DNA from: Anaeramoeba flamelloides
Lineage: Eukaryota > Metamonada > Anaeramoebidae
Length of the DNA stretch: 64,000 nt
Direction of reading: 5' to 3'
NCBI GenBank assembly: GCA_027625915.1
Contig: JANTQA010000070.1
Span: forward strand, 14,575,001 to 14,639,000
Positions 47,211 to 57,615 of the stretch are shown piece by piece. The notes under the pieces are model-generated. The model was given only the letters and a program-made list of their open reading frames with translations, ran no database searches and was not told the DNA's origin. The position numbers were made by a program, and so were the translations under genes. The stretch's first letter is position 1. Every line of letters begins with the position of its first letter.

Positions 47211-47730
47211 TTCAATTTCAAAAATTATTAAAAAAAAACTAGTTTTATAAAGTAGGTAATTTTGTTGAATCGCCCTTATTCAATATAATAAAAAAAAGTG
47301 AGAACTTTTTTAAAACTTTTAAAAAGTTTTCAATTTTTATAAAATGAAGCTTCTCCCTTTCAAAGTTATACCTAGACTGGAATTTGAAAGAAAGTATCAG
47401 ATTCTTTTGAAAAGTATTTTTTACTTTATGAAAACATCAAACTTTTAAAAAGTTTTATTGCTGAGAAAATCAATAAAAATTATAACTTTCAAATTTTACA
47501 AAATGACTATATCGAAATTAGCTTAATTATGAAATAATTTCCTAAAAAAAAAGAGGTTAGTTCACATGTTTCTTTGAAAAGTCACTCTTTGATGTTGAAA
47601 AATAAAAAGAAAAAGAAAAATGAAGTTGAAATTATATCCAATTTAATAATCCAATACTGAGAAGGAAACCTGTTTTTTTTTGTTTAAAAGTAAATACTCA
47701 CTTCTAGATTAAAATGATGAAGACTTGGGT

Positions 47731-47736
47731 ATATAT

Positions 47737-47806
<70 letters not shown>
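47731..47806. repeat. Compound microsatellite (ATACAC/AC/AT)n
   Basis: Uninterrupted ACAC... then ATAT... run. The region 47211-48589 otherwise shows no gene; a 64-codon frame at 48266-48460 resembles nothing. Confidence 0.95.
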
Positions 47807-48589
47807 GGTATAATGTCATTCTTTTGATCATTCTGGAAAAAATTGACCTATATATTATAATGGTAAAAACTATTTAATAAAAGATGCTATTTGAATAGAA
47901 AATTTTCTACTATTTTTTTTTACTTATTTTTGACTGATCCTATAAAGGTATATGAAACTAAAATTACCCATACTTGGTAAATACCTATTTTTTCAATCTT
48001 AAAGTGAATTTTCAGCAGATTAGGAAAAAATAAAAGAATTAAAAAATCAATTTTTACCCATGTTTTCAATTAAAAGCTCTTATTTGATTCAATTGATCAT
48101 AACTAAATTTTGATTTGATGTGTTTTTTGAAATTTTATTTGGATTCCAATCATCACTAGAATTTTCGGACATATTTTTTGTTTTACAAATGAAGGAAAAA
48201 AAGACTTTATTAAAAAATTTGAAAATTAAAAACTTTTATTTCGATTTTAACAATTAAAAACTATTTTGATAATTTTTTTCCAGAATTTTTCACAAGAAAC
48301 TTTGGTTCGAATATCCAAACAAAATAAAAAAGAACAAATAAAACAATTATACAATGATATTTACTATTCTGGGTCTTGGAGAAATCTCTTTTTTTCTTTT
48401 TCTGAAAAAACGATAAAAAACTCAAGAAATGAAAATAAAATTGAATCAAGTAACGATTGAAAAAAATGTAATAAAGTCTGTAAAAAGGTGTCTTGATTTG
48501 TTAATTGAAATTAAAGATAAAAAAATAGTGAAGAAATTTGAGTTTAAAAAAACATTTTTTCTCTAATTTAATATTTTTTTCCTCAAAAA

Positions 48590-50413
48590 ATGTCCAATTC
48601 ATCCTCTGTTTATCTAACCGGAAAAAAAGGTTTCAGTTTCGTTACTCAAATAAAGAACATCAATTTACCCAAATGGTCCGAAAGCTCAATCAAAAAAACC
48701 CAAACAATAAAAAAGATCATCTGTGGAAGTCATCCTCATTTTCTTGTTTGGAAAAAGCCAAACAAAATTGGAGTTTTATCAAAAAGACAAGAAGAAAAGG
48801 AAATACCAATTACCCAAAAACGAAACAATCAAAGAAATTGCTTCAAGTCGCTATACCTATCTAATTTTAACTGAATCAGGAAAGGTCTGGTCTTTGGCTA
48901 ATAGTAACCGTTATAAAGAAGTACCTCTTTTTGATGCAGACCAAAGTACTCTTGAAGAAATCAGGTGTGTGACCTTTTTCGAAGAAAAGAAATTGTTTGT
49001 TAATTCACTGAGAATGGGATCTGCTTCTTGTTATTATCTTTGTAATGGTGACCGATTGTATGCCTCAGGATTTAACTCTGATGGTAGGCTGGGTACTGTA
49101 AAAAAGAAACGTGAGAACCTATGCCTGTCTCTGCCCAAGACAAGGTCAGCAAAATCTTTGCAGGAATCTTTGCAATGAGTTTCTTTTTCATAACAAGCAA
49201 AGTTGATCTTTTGTATGCCTGTGGAAGCAATTATTATGGGCAGTTAGGTATTGGCTCTACTGTAGAGCAAATTAAACCCACTGTTGTTCAAAATATTAAA
49301 GGATCCAAGATCCTGACTGTAAATTCAAGTATTTCCTTCTCAATTCTAATCACAAATGAGGGGCAAACCTATAGCTGCGGCAACAAGAAAACAAATGGTC
49401 ATGGTGCGCAAAAAAACATTTTTACCTTAATACCACAACTAAAGGAGAAGAAAGTTATCCAATTGGCAACAGGATCAAACGGAACCTTGGTTTTGACAGA
49501 CCAAAACGAATTGTATGGGTGGGGTTATAATGAAGACTTCTACTACCCAACAGAAGAAGACAAGATCAACCCGAAATACCCAACAAAAATCAGTCTTCCT
49601 GGTTTTTCTCGAAATTATTTGGGCTCAAAAGACATGATCCAAATTGCCTGTGGATCAAATGTAAGCTTTCTTTATCTTGATTTCAAAAATACACTTTCCA
49701 AAGATTTAAGGCTATTATTTGAATCCCAAAAATTTTGTGATTGTGAAATTGGAACCTTGGGAAACCAAATCCCAGTTCATAAGGCAATTGTTGAATTCAG
49801 AACCAAACTAACAATTGATCAAATCCAAAACAAATTATTTGGAGAAAAATCAATCAATAAAGAACAAACATTGAATTATCTGAAATGGATTTATTATGAT
49901 GAGATTTCAGATCTGGAAAAACTTGAACAAATTTTTAATTTGTTGGAATTAACTTTCCCTCCATCTGTCGATAATACACTTGAAAAGGATATTGCCCAAC
50001 TCTACAAGGATGATGATTCAAAGGATTTTAAAATTTTGGTAAAAATTGAGGATGATAATCCAGATAAGGATATTGACGATGAAGAGGAGGAAGATAAAGA
50101 AGGAAAATATGAAGAAATACCAGTACACAAATTCATTTTATTGGCCCGAAGTGGCTTGTTTCGTGCAATGTTTGATTATGTCAATGAAAAAGATAACACA
50201 AATAAAGTTCAAGATTATACGAATAAATCAATCAAAAGCTTGAAAATTTTAATCAAATATTTTTATACCAATTCAATTGAAATGACAGCTGACCAAAACC
50301 CAGAATTAATTGTTGATGAATTATCTGATGCTGTTGAATATTATCAATTAAATGATCAATGTAATTTTGAATCTCAATTATTGAAAATTAAAAAGCAATT
50401 TGAACTTAATTAA
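48590..50413 (+). CDS. RCC1-repeat and BTB/POZ protein with two compensating frame changes
   Basis: It starts MSNSSSVYLTGKKGFSFV, a usual start for RCC1-type proteins. RCC1 repeats follow: L-T-E-S-G-K-V-W-S-L (~48870), L-Y-A-S-G-F-N-S-D-G-R-L-G, L-Y-A-C-G-S-N-Y-Y-G-Q-L-G-I-G, T-Y-S-C-G-N-K, L-Y-G-W-G-Y-N. Then a split BTB: L-F-E-S-Q-K-F-C-D-C-E-I ... P-V-H-K-A-I-V-E-F-R-T, an acidic insert (D/E-rich, ~50070-50110), P-V-H-K-F-I-L-L-A-R-S-G-L-F-R-A-M-F, ending at 50413. RCC1 blades form a propeller, BTB dimerises or binds cullin-3. The frame moves +1 near 48800-48825 and back near 49112-49118; the ~100 residues between are good RCC1 sequence in the shifted frame. So the gene is either newly damaged or the assembly has two indels. 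Confidence 0.8.
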
Positions 50414-50600
50414 TTTGGTTTTTTGTTTTCAGTAACCCAAATATTAATAAAACTTTAAAAAAAAAAAAAAATATCAGAAATAAAATATTTTTGAATTTTT
50501 TAGAAATCGAAAAAAGATTGACAAAACAACTTGAAAAGAGTAAACGATAACTTTAAAAAAATAAAACTTATTTTTAATGAACAGAAATTATTCAATGACA
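50414..50600. other. 3' flank of RCC1-BTB gene
   Basis: AT-rich with an A-run; nothing else is seen. Confidence 0.4.
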
Positions 50601-50626
50601 TAAAATAAAAAATGTTCAAACCAATA

Positions 50627-51500
50627 CATATTAGCCAATTATTCTATGGATTCGTTATTTTTAGTCTAAACTCAAAAAATGCTTTGGCACAATTGATGTT
50701 TGGATAAATAAAACTTCAGAAAAATTTTGCAAAAAAAATGTTGAATGCGATGGTGGTTGTTTCCTTTTATATCTAATTTTTTTGGATCACCATCATAATT
50801 TGTTTTAATAAAGTGATCTAAATATTTGAACAAAGAATAGATCAAATGAAATAGGCTACTTTATTAAGTTTTAATTTAGAACTTTGCCGATTTTTAGGCT
50901 TTATCTCTAAATTTCTGAGTTTTTTAAGAATAAAAAATTTGCTTTTTAAAATTTTATTTCGTTTTACATATTTTGATTTGATTTTTTTAAAAATTTAATA
51001 TTGTTTTTTCAATTTTTGCAACTTTCCCAAATCTTGTTTTTTGTAAAATCTCAGTTCAAGACACCAACTAGACATCAAAATCCCCAGTGCAAGTTACCAC
51101 TCCACAGATTGTATGGAAAGTTAGATTTGTTTCACTTTGATTTGGTTTCAAATTACATCAGTTGCGATTCAGTTCTCTTGGGTTTGAATAAGTCTAGTTC
51201 AATTTGTTCAAGATCTGATCAAGTTAGTTAAAGATTTAATCATGCACATATCTGCCAATTTTTATAATGATTTAATCTAACTGTTTTTATCTTCCACCAA
51301 ACATTCATCTGTAAAACAAAAAGAGAAGTAACTCAAACAATTTGAAATGGGGAAATTTGGAAAAGATAAAAAGTATAAAAAATAAAGCATTCTAATTTAG
51401 AAATTATTGAAGATATTGATCATTTTCTATGGGACTCGTGTCGTAGATTTCTCTATAATTTAAGTATGTTGTAATTGGGTGTATATGATATTAGTGAACT
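50627..51500 (+). mobile_element. Decayed LINE 3' fragment
   Basis: CAATTATTCTATGGATT...TTTGGATAAATAAAAC (50637-50715) parallels the LINE at 25068-25142, and AATTTAGAAATTATTGAAGA...GATCATTTTCTATGGGA (~51395-51435) parallels 25600-25640. Heavily mutated. 51000-51230 between them is GC-richer and unexplained. Confidence 0.6.
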
Positions 51501-53707
51501 ATTCCTTAAATAACTCTAACAATCCTATTATAAATCTTATTAAATATTAAATTATTAGATTTCTTTACTAATGATCACTATTAAAAAATGATAATTTTGG
51601 AAATTTTTTTTTAATTCCCTTTCCCAAATTTAAAAATAGAAACTCAAAATAATAGTATTCCGAGATCTGATAATTCAATTTTAGAACAAACAAAAGTAAC
51701 TTTTTTTTATTTTTTTAATTCCAAAGATTAACTTTATAATAATTAACATAAAAACCCTAAAGAAAGACAAGCATTGTTTCCCTTTTTATAAATTTAGTTC
51801 ATATATCAATATATTTTTGATATTTTATAATAATTTGCCATTAGAATTGATTGGTCAATTCGTTTATTCATAAAAAAATGGGATTTTTAAGCAACTAATC
51901 TACATTTTGCCATAAATTTAAGAAAGATATTTTGCAACTTTGAATTCTAAATATTGATAATTGGACCTTTAAATTTGTAACAAAATACAGATTTTTTTCT
52001 GAAATTGTTGGAGTTTTTACGAATACAAGGATCATTTTTAATTGATGAGGATCAACAAAAATACATACTTGACTAATCGAATTTTTTTAGAGACATTTAA
52101 ACTATGTAACACGAATGTGGTTAGGTCCAATAACAACATACTTTAATCTGAGACTTCTCCTTGGTTGAGGTTAACCCCTTAAAAAGTAAAATGTTTCCAT
52201 AAATCTTTTGTTTACTTTATTTTCGGAAATCCAAAAACAAAATTTATATGAACGATTTTTTTCTTCAATTAATAATGAAAATTTAAATTAATTCCCTAAT
52301 TTAATATTTTTTTGTCAAAAAAATTATTAGTTTAATTTTGTTTTGGACAAATCCCCAATACTGGTATTGGAATTATAAACGGGAAGAATTTTCACTCACT
52401 TTTCCAGATATTTTTCTTTTATAAATAAGAGTTTTTCAAAAAAGTCGGTTGCTGTTTCCGTTTCTATTTTTATAAAGGATATTGAAAATCAAGTGAAAAT
52501 CTTTTGCATTTCTAATTAAAAGAACAGTAGAAATATCTAATAAAGATGTTGGAAAAACTATCTGGTAAAATCATTTATAAATGGCAATTAAAATTAGCTT
52601 ATTCATCTGTTTGAAGCACTTTGTGTCTAAACTCAAAAAATGTTGAGAAGAACCTTTTTTTCAATGATAGTAACAGATCGAAAACCTCATTTTTTATTTC
52701 TAATTCTTTGAATCAAATTTAGCGTTTAAACAAAAATCAAAGAATTGAATATTTTTATGGTGACTCATGAAGGTTATTAAAGATCTGTATTCATTTAAAA
52801 ATTATGATTTGATTAATTATTATATTTGACCAACATTGTTAGAACTCATTGAAAAAGTGTTTTCTCTTACAAATTAATGTAAATTATTAGGATTAAGAAT
52901 AAAACTTTTAGCGATTTTAAAAAAATTTCAATTTCCCCAGATGTAGATAATCAAACTTTGGATTTTTTTTTGTAAAATGAAAAAACAGTTTCTAATAACA
53001 AATTAATTCCCTAAACTATTCTAATTTGAAATTTAGATTTTTTGAGAAGAAAGGAACACATTACTCTTTATTGTAATGTTCATATCCTTTTCACACAATA
53101 AAACTTGATATATGTTTAAAAAAAAAAAAAAAAAAAAAAACAAGAATTTTCAAATCTTAAAAGAGAAAAGTTCCAAAAAATTTTTTATCCGATTCATTTT
53201 ATCAATACCTTGACGAATTCACAGACACAATTTATTGACTGGAAGATAGGTATACGAAATATCAATTTATTGGAATACAATAAGAATTATTTTTAAAGAT
53301 CAAACTTTTTTATTTTTTGAAAAAAAATACCCTCTAAATAAGAGATTACTATTGTTTGAATACGCTCTCCGAAATTTTTCATTTTATTCGTTAAAGAAAA
53401 TTTCCAAAATTGAATGAATTCATTTTACAAGAAAAAAAAAAACAATTAATAAAATCCATAACAACTCTTTTTTCACTATAGGATTCAAATAGACTTCAAC
53501 TAACCTAATAATGTAGTAATATCCAAAAATTATTCGTACTTGAAATTATTTGATAATTTTATAATAAAAGGGAATAACAAATTAAACAATGTTTCTTTCA
53601 TTCTTAAAGGAAAAAATTTTGAATTTAAATTGTTTACTCGGATGTTAAGTTCATTTTTTTCTTTTGTTTATTTTTTTTAATTAATATCCTATATTTATCT
53701 ACGAAAC
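51501..53707. other. Intergenic with repeat relics
   Basis: No gene recognised. GTCTAAACTCAAAAAATG at ~52626 repeats a block of the LINE fragment at ~50668, so another LINE relic is likely around 52590-52860. A 22-base A run sits near 53118-53141. Confidence 0.4.
52086..52180 (+). repeat. Dispersed repeat R4, copy 3
   Basis: AGAGACATTT, CTATGTAACACGAATGTGGT, ACAACATACTTTAAT and GACTTCTCCTTGG, in the order of the other copies. Confidence 0.6.
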
Positions 53708-54583
53708 ATGAAAATTTTATTATCCATCTTAGTTTGCTTACTTTTTGCACAATCTTTTTGCCTTCCTGGGATACATTTAAAGGCCCAGCAATCGGAATAC
53801 CAAAACGAAACTGATAGTACCATGGAAACCAAAGATCCATCTGATTGTTGTACATCCTGTGGATTAGATTTGTAAATTGATTTTGCTTTCTTTTTTGATC
53901 TTTTTTTTTTAATTTTTATTGAATTTTTTCATTTGTAGTAATGAATTGTTTTTATTTTTCTAAAAAATAATTTGTGGTTTTAAAAAAATAGGTCGCTTAT
54001 AGACTGTTGTTCATGTTCTGGATTTACATGTAATTATTGCGAAAGTGGAGAGTGTGCTGTTAATGACTATGGCAATTGGTATTGTAAACATGATTATACC
54101 ACCGTAATAGTAATTGTGGTCGTGATTGTTGCTGTGTGTTTCCTTTGCTGTATATCTGTATGTTTCTGCAGAAGGAAAAAAATCATGTACTTTAAAAGTG
54201 ACCAAAATAATATTACCATCGAAAATAATAATAATGTCGATAACAACAAAGATATTGGTATGAAACAATTTGATCATGAATCAATGGGACAACAAAGTAA
54301 TTACCAATCATCGAGGGGCCACAGTAATTCCAATCTAGGTAATAATACAATGGGTATGAATAATAATAGGGGTATGAATACTGATATGGGTATGAATAAT
54401 AATATGGGCATGAATAATAATATGGGTATGAATAATACAATGGGTACGAATACTAATATGGATATGAATACTAATATGGATATGAATACTAGTATGGATA
54501 TGAATAATGGTAAGGGTATGAATAATAATTATAATTCAGGAATGAATGAGAATTTTAATGAGAATAATATTAATAATTTATAA
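53708..54583 (+). CDS. Cysteine-rich single-pass membrane protein with Met/Asn-repeat tail (two exons)
   Basis: Exon 1 at 53708-53871 and exon 2 at 53992-54583, joined across a 120-bp intron (53872-53991, TT|GTAAAT...AAATAG|G). The split codon becomes TTG and the frame continues; product 251 residues. N-terminal signal peptide (MKILLSILVCLLFAQSFC). Short ectodomain with N-E-T glycosylation site and clustered cysteines: D-C-C-T-S-C, D-C-C-S-C-S-G-F-T-C-N-Y-C. One membrane segment (V-I-V-I-V-V-V-I-V-A-V-C-F-L-C-C-I) and basic stop-transfer C-R-R-K-K. The cytoplasmic tail is Asn-rich with about a dozen G/D-M-N-x-N/T-M units. No family recognised. Topology suggests a small surface receptor or adhesin; the tail looks intrinsically disordered and repeat-expanded. 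Confidence 0.75.
53872..53991 (+). other. Intron in cysteine-rich membrane protein gene
   Basis: GT...AG ends. Splicing removes the stop that otherwise ends exon 1 two codons later and links two matching cysteine motifs. Confidence 0.75.
54344..54540 (+). repeat. Coding Met-Asn minisatellite
   Basis: Imperfect 18-24-base units of the form GGTATGAATAATAATATG encode M-G-M-N-N-N-type repeats in the cytoplasmic tail. Confidence 0.8.
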
Positions 54584-54883
54584 AATAAAATCAATTAAAA
54601 GTTAATTGTGTTTGAATAATCAAGGTATCCACAGAACAGTGTTAAAAAATTCGATTTTTATTTATTCAATGATTAAAATTCCCCATCCTCCCTTTTTTTT
54701 TTTTTTTTTTTTTTTATCATTCATGATTGTCTTTTAGTGTTCAGCAATATTAATTTCCTTGAATCATTATGATGATAATTAGGTTTAAAAAATAAAAATT
54801 CTCATCTAATTACTTTATAAAAAAATTTTTTTATAGTTTTTTTTTTTTATTTCTTGTTGGGATCTTAACATGGATTTGTGTTA

Positions 54884-55079
54884 CAGTCAGTTTCACTTTT
54901 AAGGCACAAACTTTCAACGAAATTTAAGGCACAACAAAAATCTCAAATTAAAGCACAAAATTTGGATTCTAGTAAAATAAATTGTAAAAAAAAAAATTCC
55001 AAATTTTGTGCCTTAATTTGAGATTTTTTTGTGCCTTAAATTTCGTTGAAAGTTTGTGCCTTAAAAGTGAAACTGACTG
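54884..55079. mobile_element. MITE-1 copy 17
   Basis: Full-length copy with TA flanks and clean ends; among the least diverged. Confidence 0.9.
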
Positions 55080-55277
55080 TAGTTTAAATTAACAAATATA
55101 GCTTATTTCTACAAAAATTATTGTACATAACACTGGAAACAAATCCCTAGTTTCATTTTTAATTTAGTATTTAGTAAATAATTGAAAAATAGTGTTTTTT
55201 CTTATAATGTTAGAATCCCAAAAAATCAACAGAAAAGAAAACAACTTCCAATACATTCAACTCATGGGGATGTAATA

Positions 55278-55279
55278 TC

Positions 55280-55324
<45 letters not shown>
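55278..55324. repeat. (AT)n microsatellite
   Basis: Near-uninterrupted AT run of ~47 bases. Confidence 0.95.
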
Positions 55325-55327
<3 letters not shown>

Positions 55328-57615
55328 GTTTTTACTTGTTTATTTATTTTTTTTTGTATCTTTAATTTTATGCTTTATTTTCTCTTACTCTGGGTCTTAT
55401 TTTAACAATAAAGAATTTTTCTTTTAATTTTTCAAAGAAAAGATATCAATGAGCTATAATCTTGTCTACCTTATAGATAGTCGAAAAAAAAAAATCTATA
55501 TAAATATCGAGCTTCAGATAAAGAGGGGCGATTTTGTTGAATCACCTCTCTTTAATAACAATAATAAAAATAAAAAAAAAGTTTTTTTTTTTTGAATTTT
55601 TTGTGTGTCAAAAGGTAATAATAAGAAATAAATAAAATTTTTATAAAATTTACCTATTTTTTATCAAACTCAATAATTCCCATTTTAAATAATATTATAA
55701 TTTATTCTTATCTGAAATTTTATGGAATATATCAGAGTAAAAAAAAAATTATTAACTTTGAAATTATGACAAAATAAATAATGATTCTATATTTTGTATG
55801 ATATCAAAGATATTATTTCAGTTAATTTTTTTCTTTGAATTCATTCTTTAATAAAAATTTTTGATTTTTTTTTATAGAACGAGCAGTTCTAAAAAAATAT
55901 TAATTGATATGTTCAATAATTTCAAAGTTTGAAAGATTTTTTTACATAAATTGGAAGAGATTCTTTTTTATTTAATAACTATTATCAACATAATAATACC
56001 TATTTATGTAATTTGTGAAATTTCTTAGTTTTAAGATACAAGTAGAACTATTCTATTTTAAATATTTTTTTTTAGAGAGTTTTTTTTATATTTAAGGATT
56101 TCCTTTTCATTGAAAGAGATTGAAAAAAAGTGTGTATGTAAAATAAAGATGACAAAAAATGTTTTTTTTTTTTTGTCCAATTTCTTCAGATTGAAAATTC
56201 TCTTTGAGAAAAGTGAAAGCGAAATAACATACTGTTAATTTCCAAATAAAAAGATCAAAATTTTCATTCACCTTTCCAAAAAAAACTCACTTCTCAATAA
56301 TTATATAAACCATCAAAGCCCACAATTCTAAAAGACATCAAATTAATAATTTAGACTTCTTTTTGTTAATTAAAAATTTGAAATGTCCATGATTCTAAAA
56401 TATTTTTTTAGAAAGTTGTCTGAAAAATTTTGTTCCATTTATTTGACAAAAAATAGTAATAACTCAACACTCTCAAGTGTGGGAATGTAGTACTTAATTT
56501 GAATATTTTTCCTTAAAAAATACAACTCCTTTTTTTCTGTACTGAGTAAAACACACACCTCACCAAGACAAATAAATCTTAAAACCAAAATTAAAAGTAA
56601 ACTAAACTTCCTAAAAGTCGAGAAATGAAAATTCACTTTTTTATTATTATCATTCAATCAAAAAAAGATTATATCTAATAACTATCATTCAGTTAATTTA
56701 TAAATAGATTTCTCCATATGTGTATTTGTAATTTTTAAAACCCACTTTGCCAATAAATAATCTCAAAAAGTAAATATTCGTAATGAAAATGAGGTCCAAA
56801 TCCCCGAGTTTTTTTATTGATTTTATTTTGAATGAAAATTTTACTTCAAAAAAAGAAATTAAATCCTGTTTTCCAGTTTTACACTTTACTAAATACTTTT
56901 TTCTCATTTTAGTATTTGATATTGAAATGGTGATTTTCCAAAAAATTAAAATATATAAATACCTTCTTATTTTTCGAAAATTCTAATATTTTAAGAAATA
57001 TAGTTTTTCAAAACAAATCTATTTTGTGTACATCTCCTATGATCAAAAAGCAGATTACTTAAACTTTTTTAACCTTGTTAAATTCAAATTTTAAAAAGTT
57101 ACCCCTCCTTCATTCAATTCCAAATTAATAGATTTTTAATTCTGTTTTCACTTGAAGCAAAAAATTTTTTCAGTTTTTTCTCTTGATGATTATTTTTCTT
57201 TATTAGTTTATTGATCAACAATTCCCATTTCAATTTTTAATAATAACACAAAAAAGTTGGTCTTATTTTTGGTGTTAATTACTGGAAATGAGAAAAAATA
57301 AAAAAGATAGAAATTGTAGCAACAGAAAGCTGTGATTATTTACTAATTACTCAACAAACTTGAATAATAGTGTACCAAACCAAAACATGGCCTATTAAAA
57401 CTTCATGGTCTTATGGACTTTTACAAAAGAACAAAAAATTCAAACACAAAAAAAGCGATCATTTTTTCAAAGAATTCAAGATTTTACTTCTTTATTACAA
57501 GATCGTAATCACTTCAACCAACACAAATATTTGACATTTAAGCAACCTGTTTCGAATCCACTTGGTGCCTACATTCTTAGGTAATAATTTTTCAAAACAA
57601 AGATTCTAATACAAT
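55325..57615. other. Intergenic, no gene seen
   Basis: AT-rich. GGCGATTTTGTTGAATC at ~55528 also occurs in related form near 47258. No other feature; the last few hundred bases must include the promoter of the EF-2-like gene, but no motif could be assigned. Confidence 0.4.

Noticed and set aside
48266-48460. 64-codon frame upstream of the RCC1-BTB gene
   Set aside because: No RCC1 or BTB similarity and its composition matches intergenic DNA.
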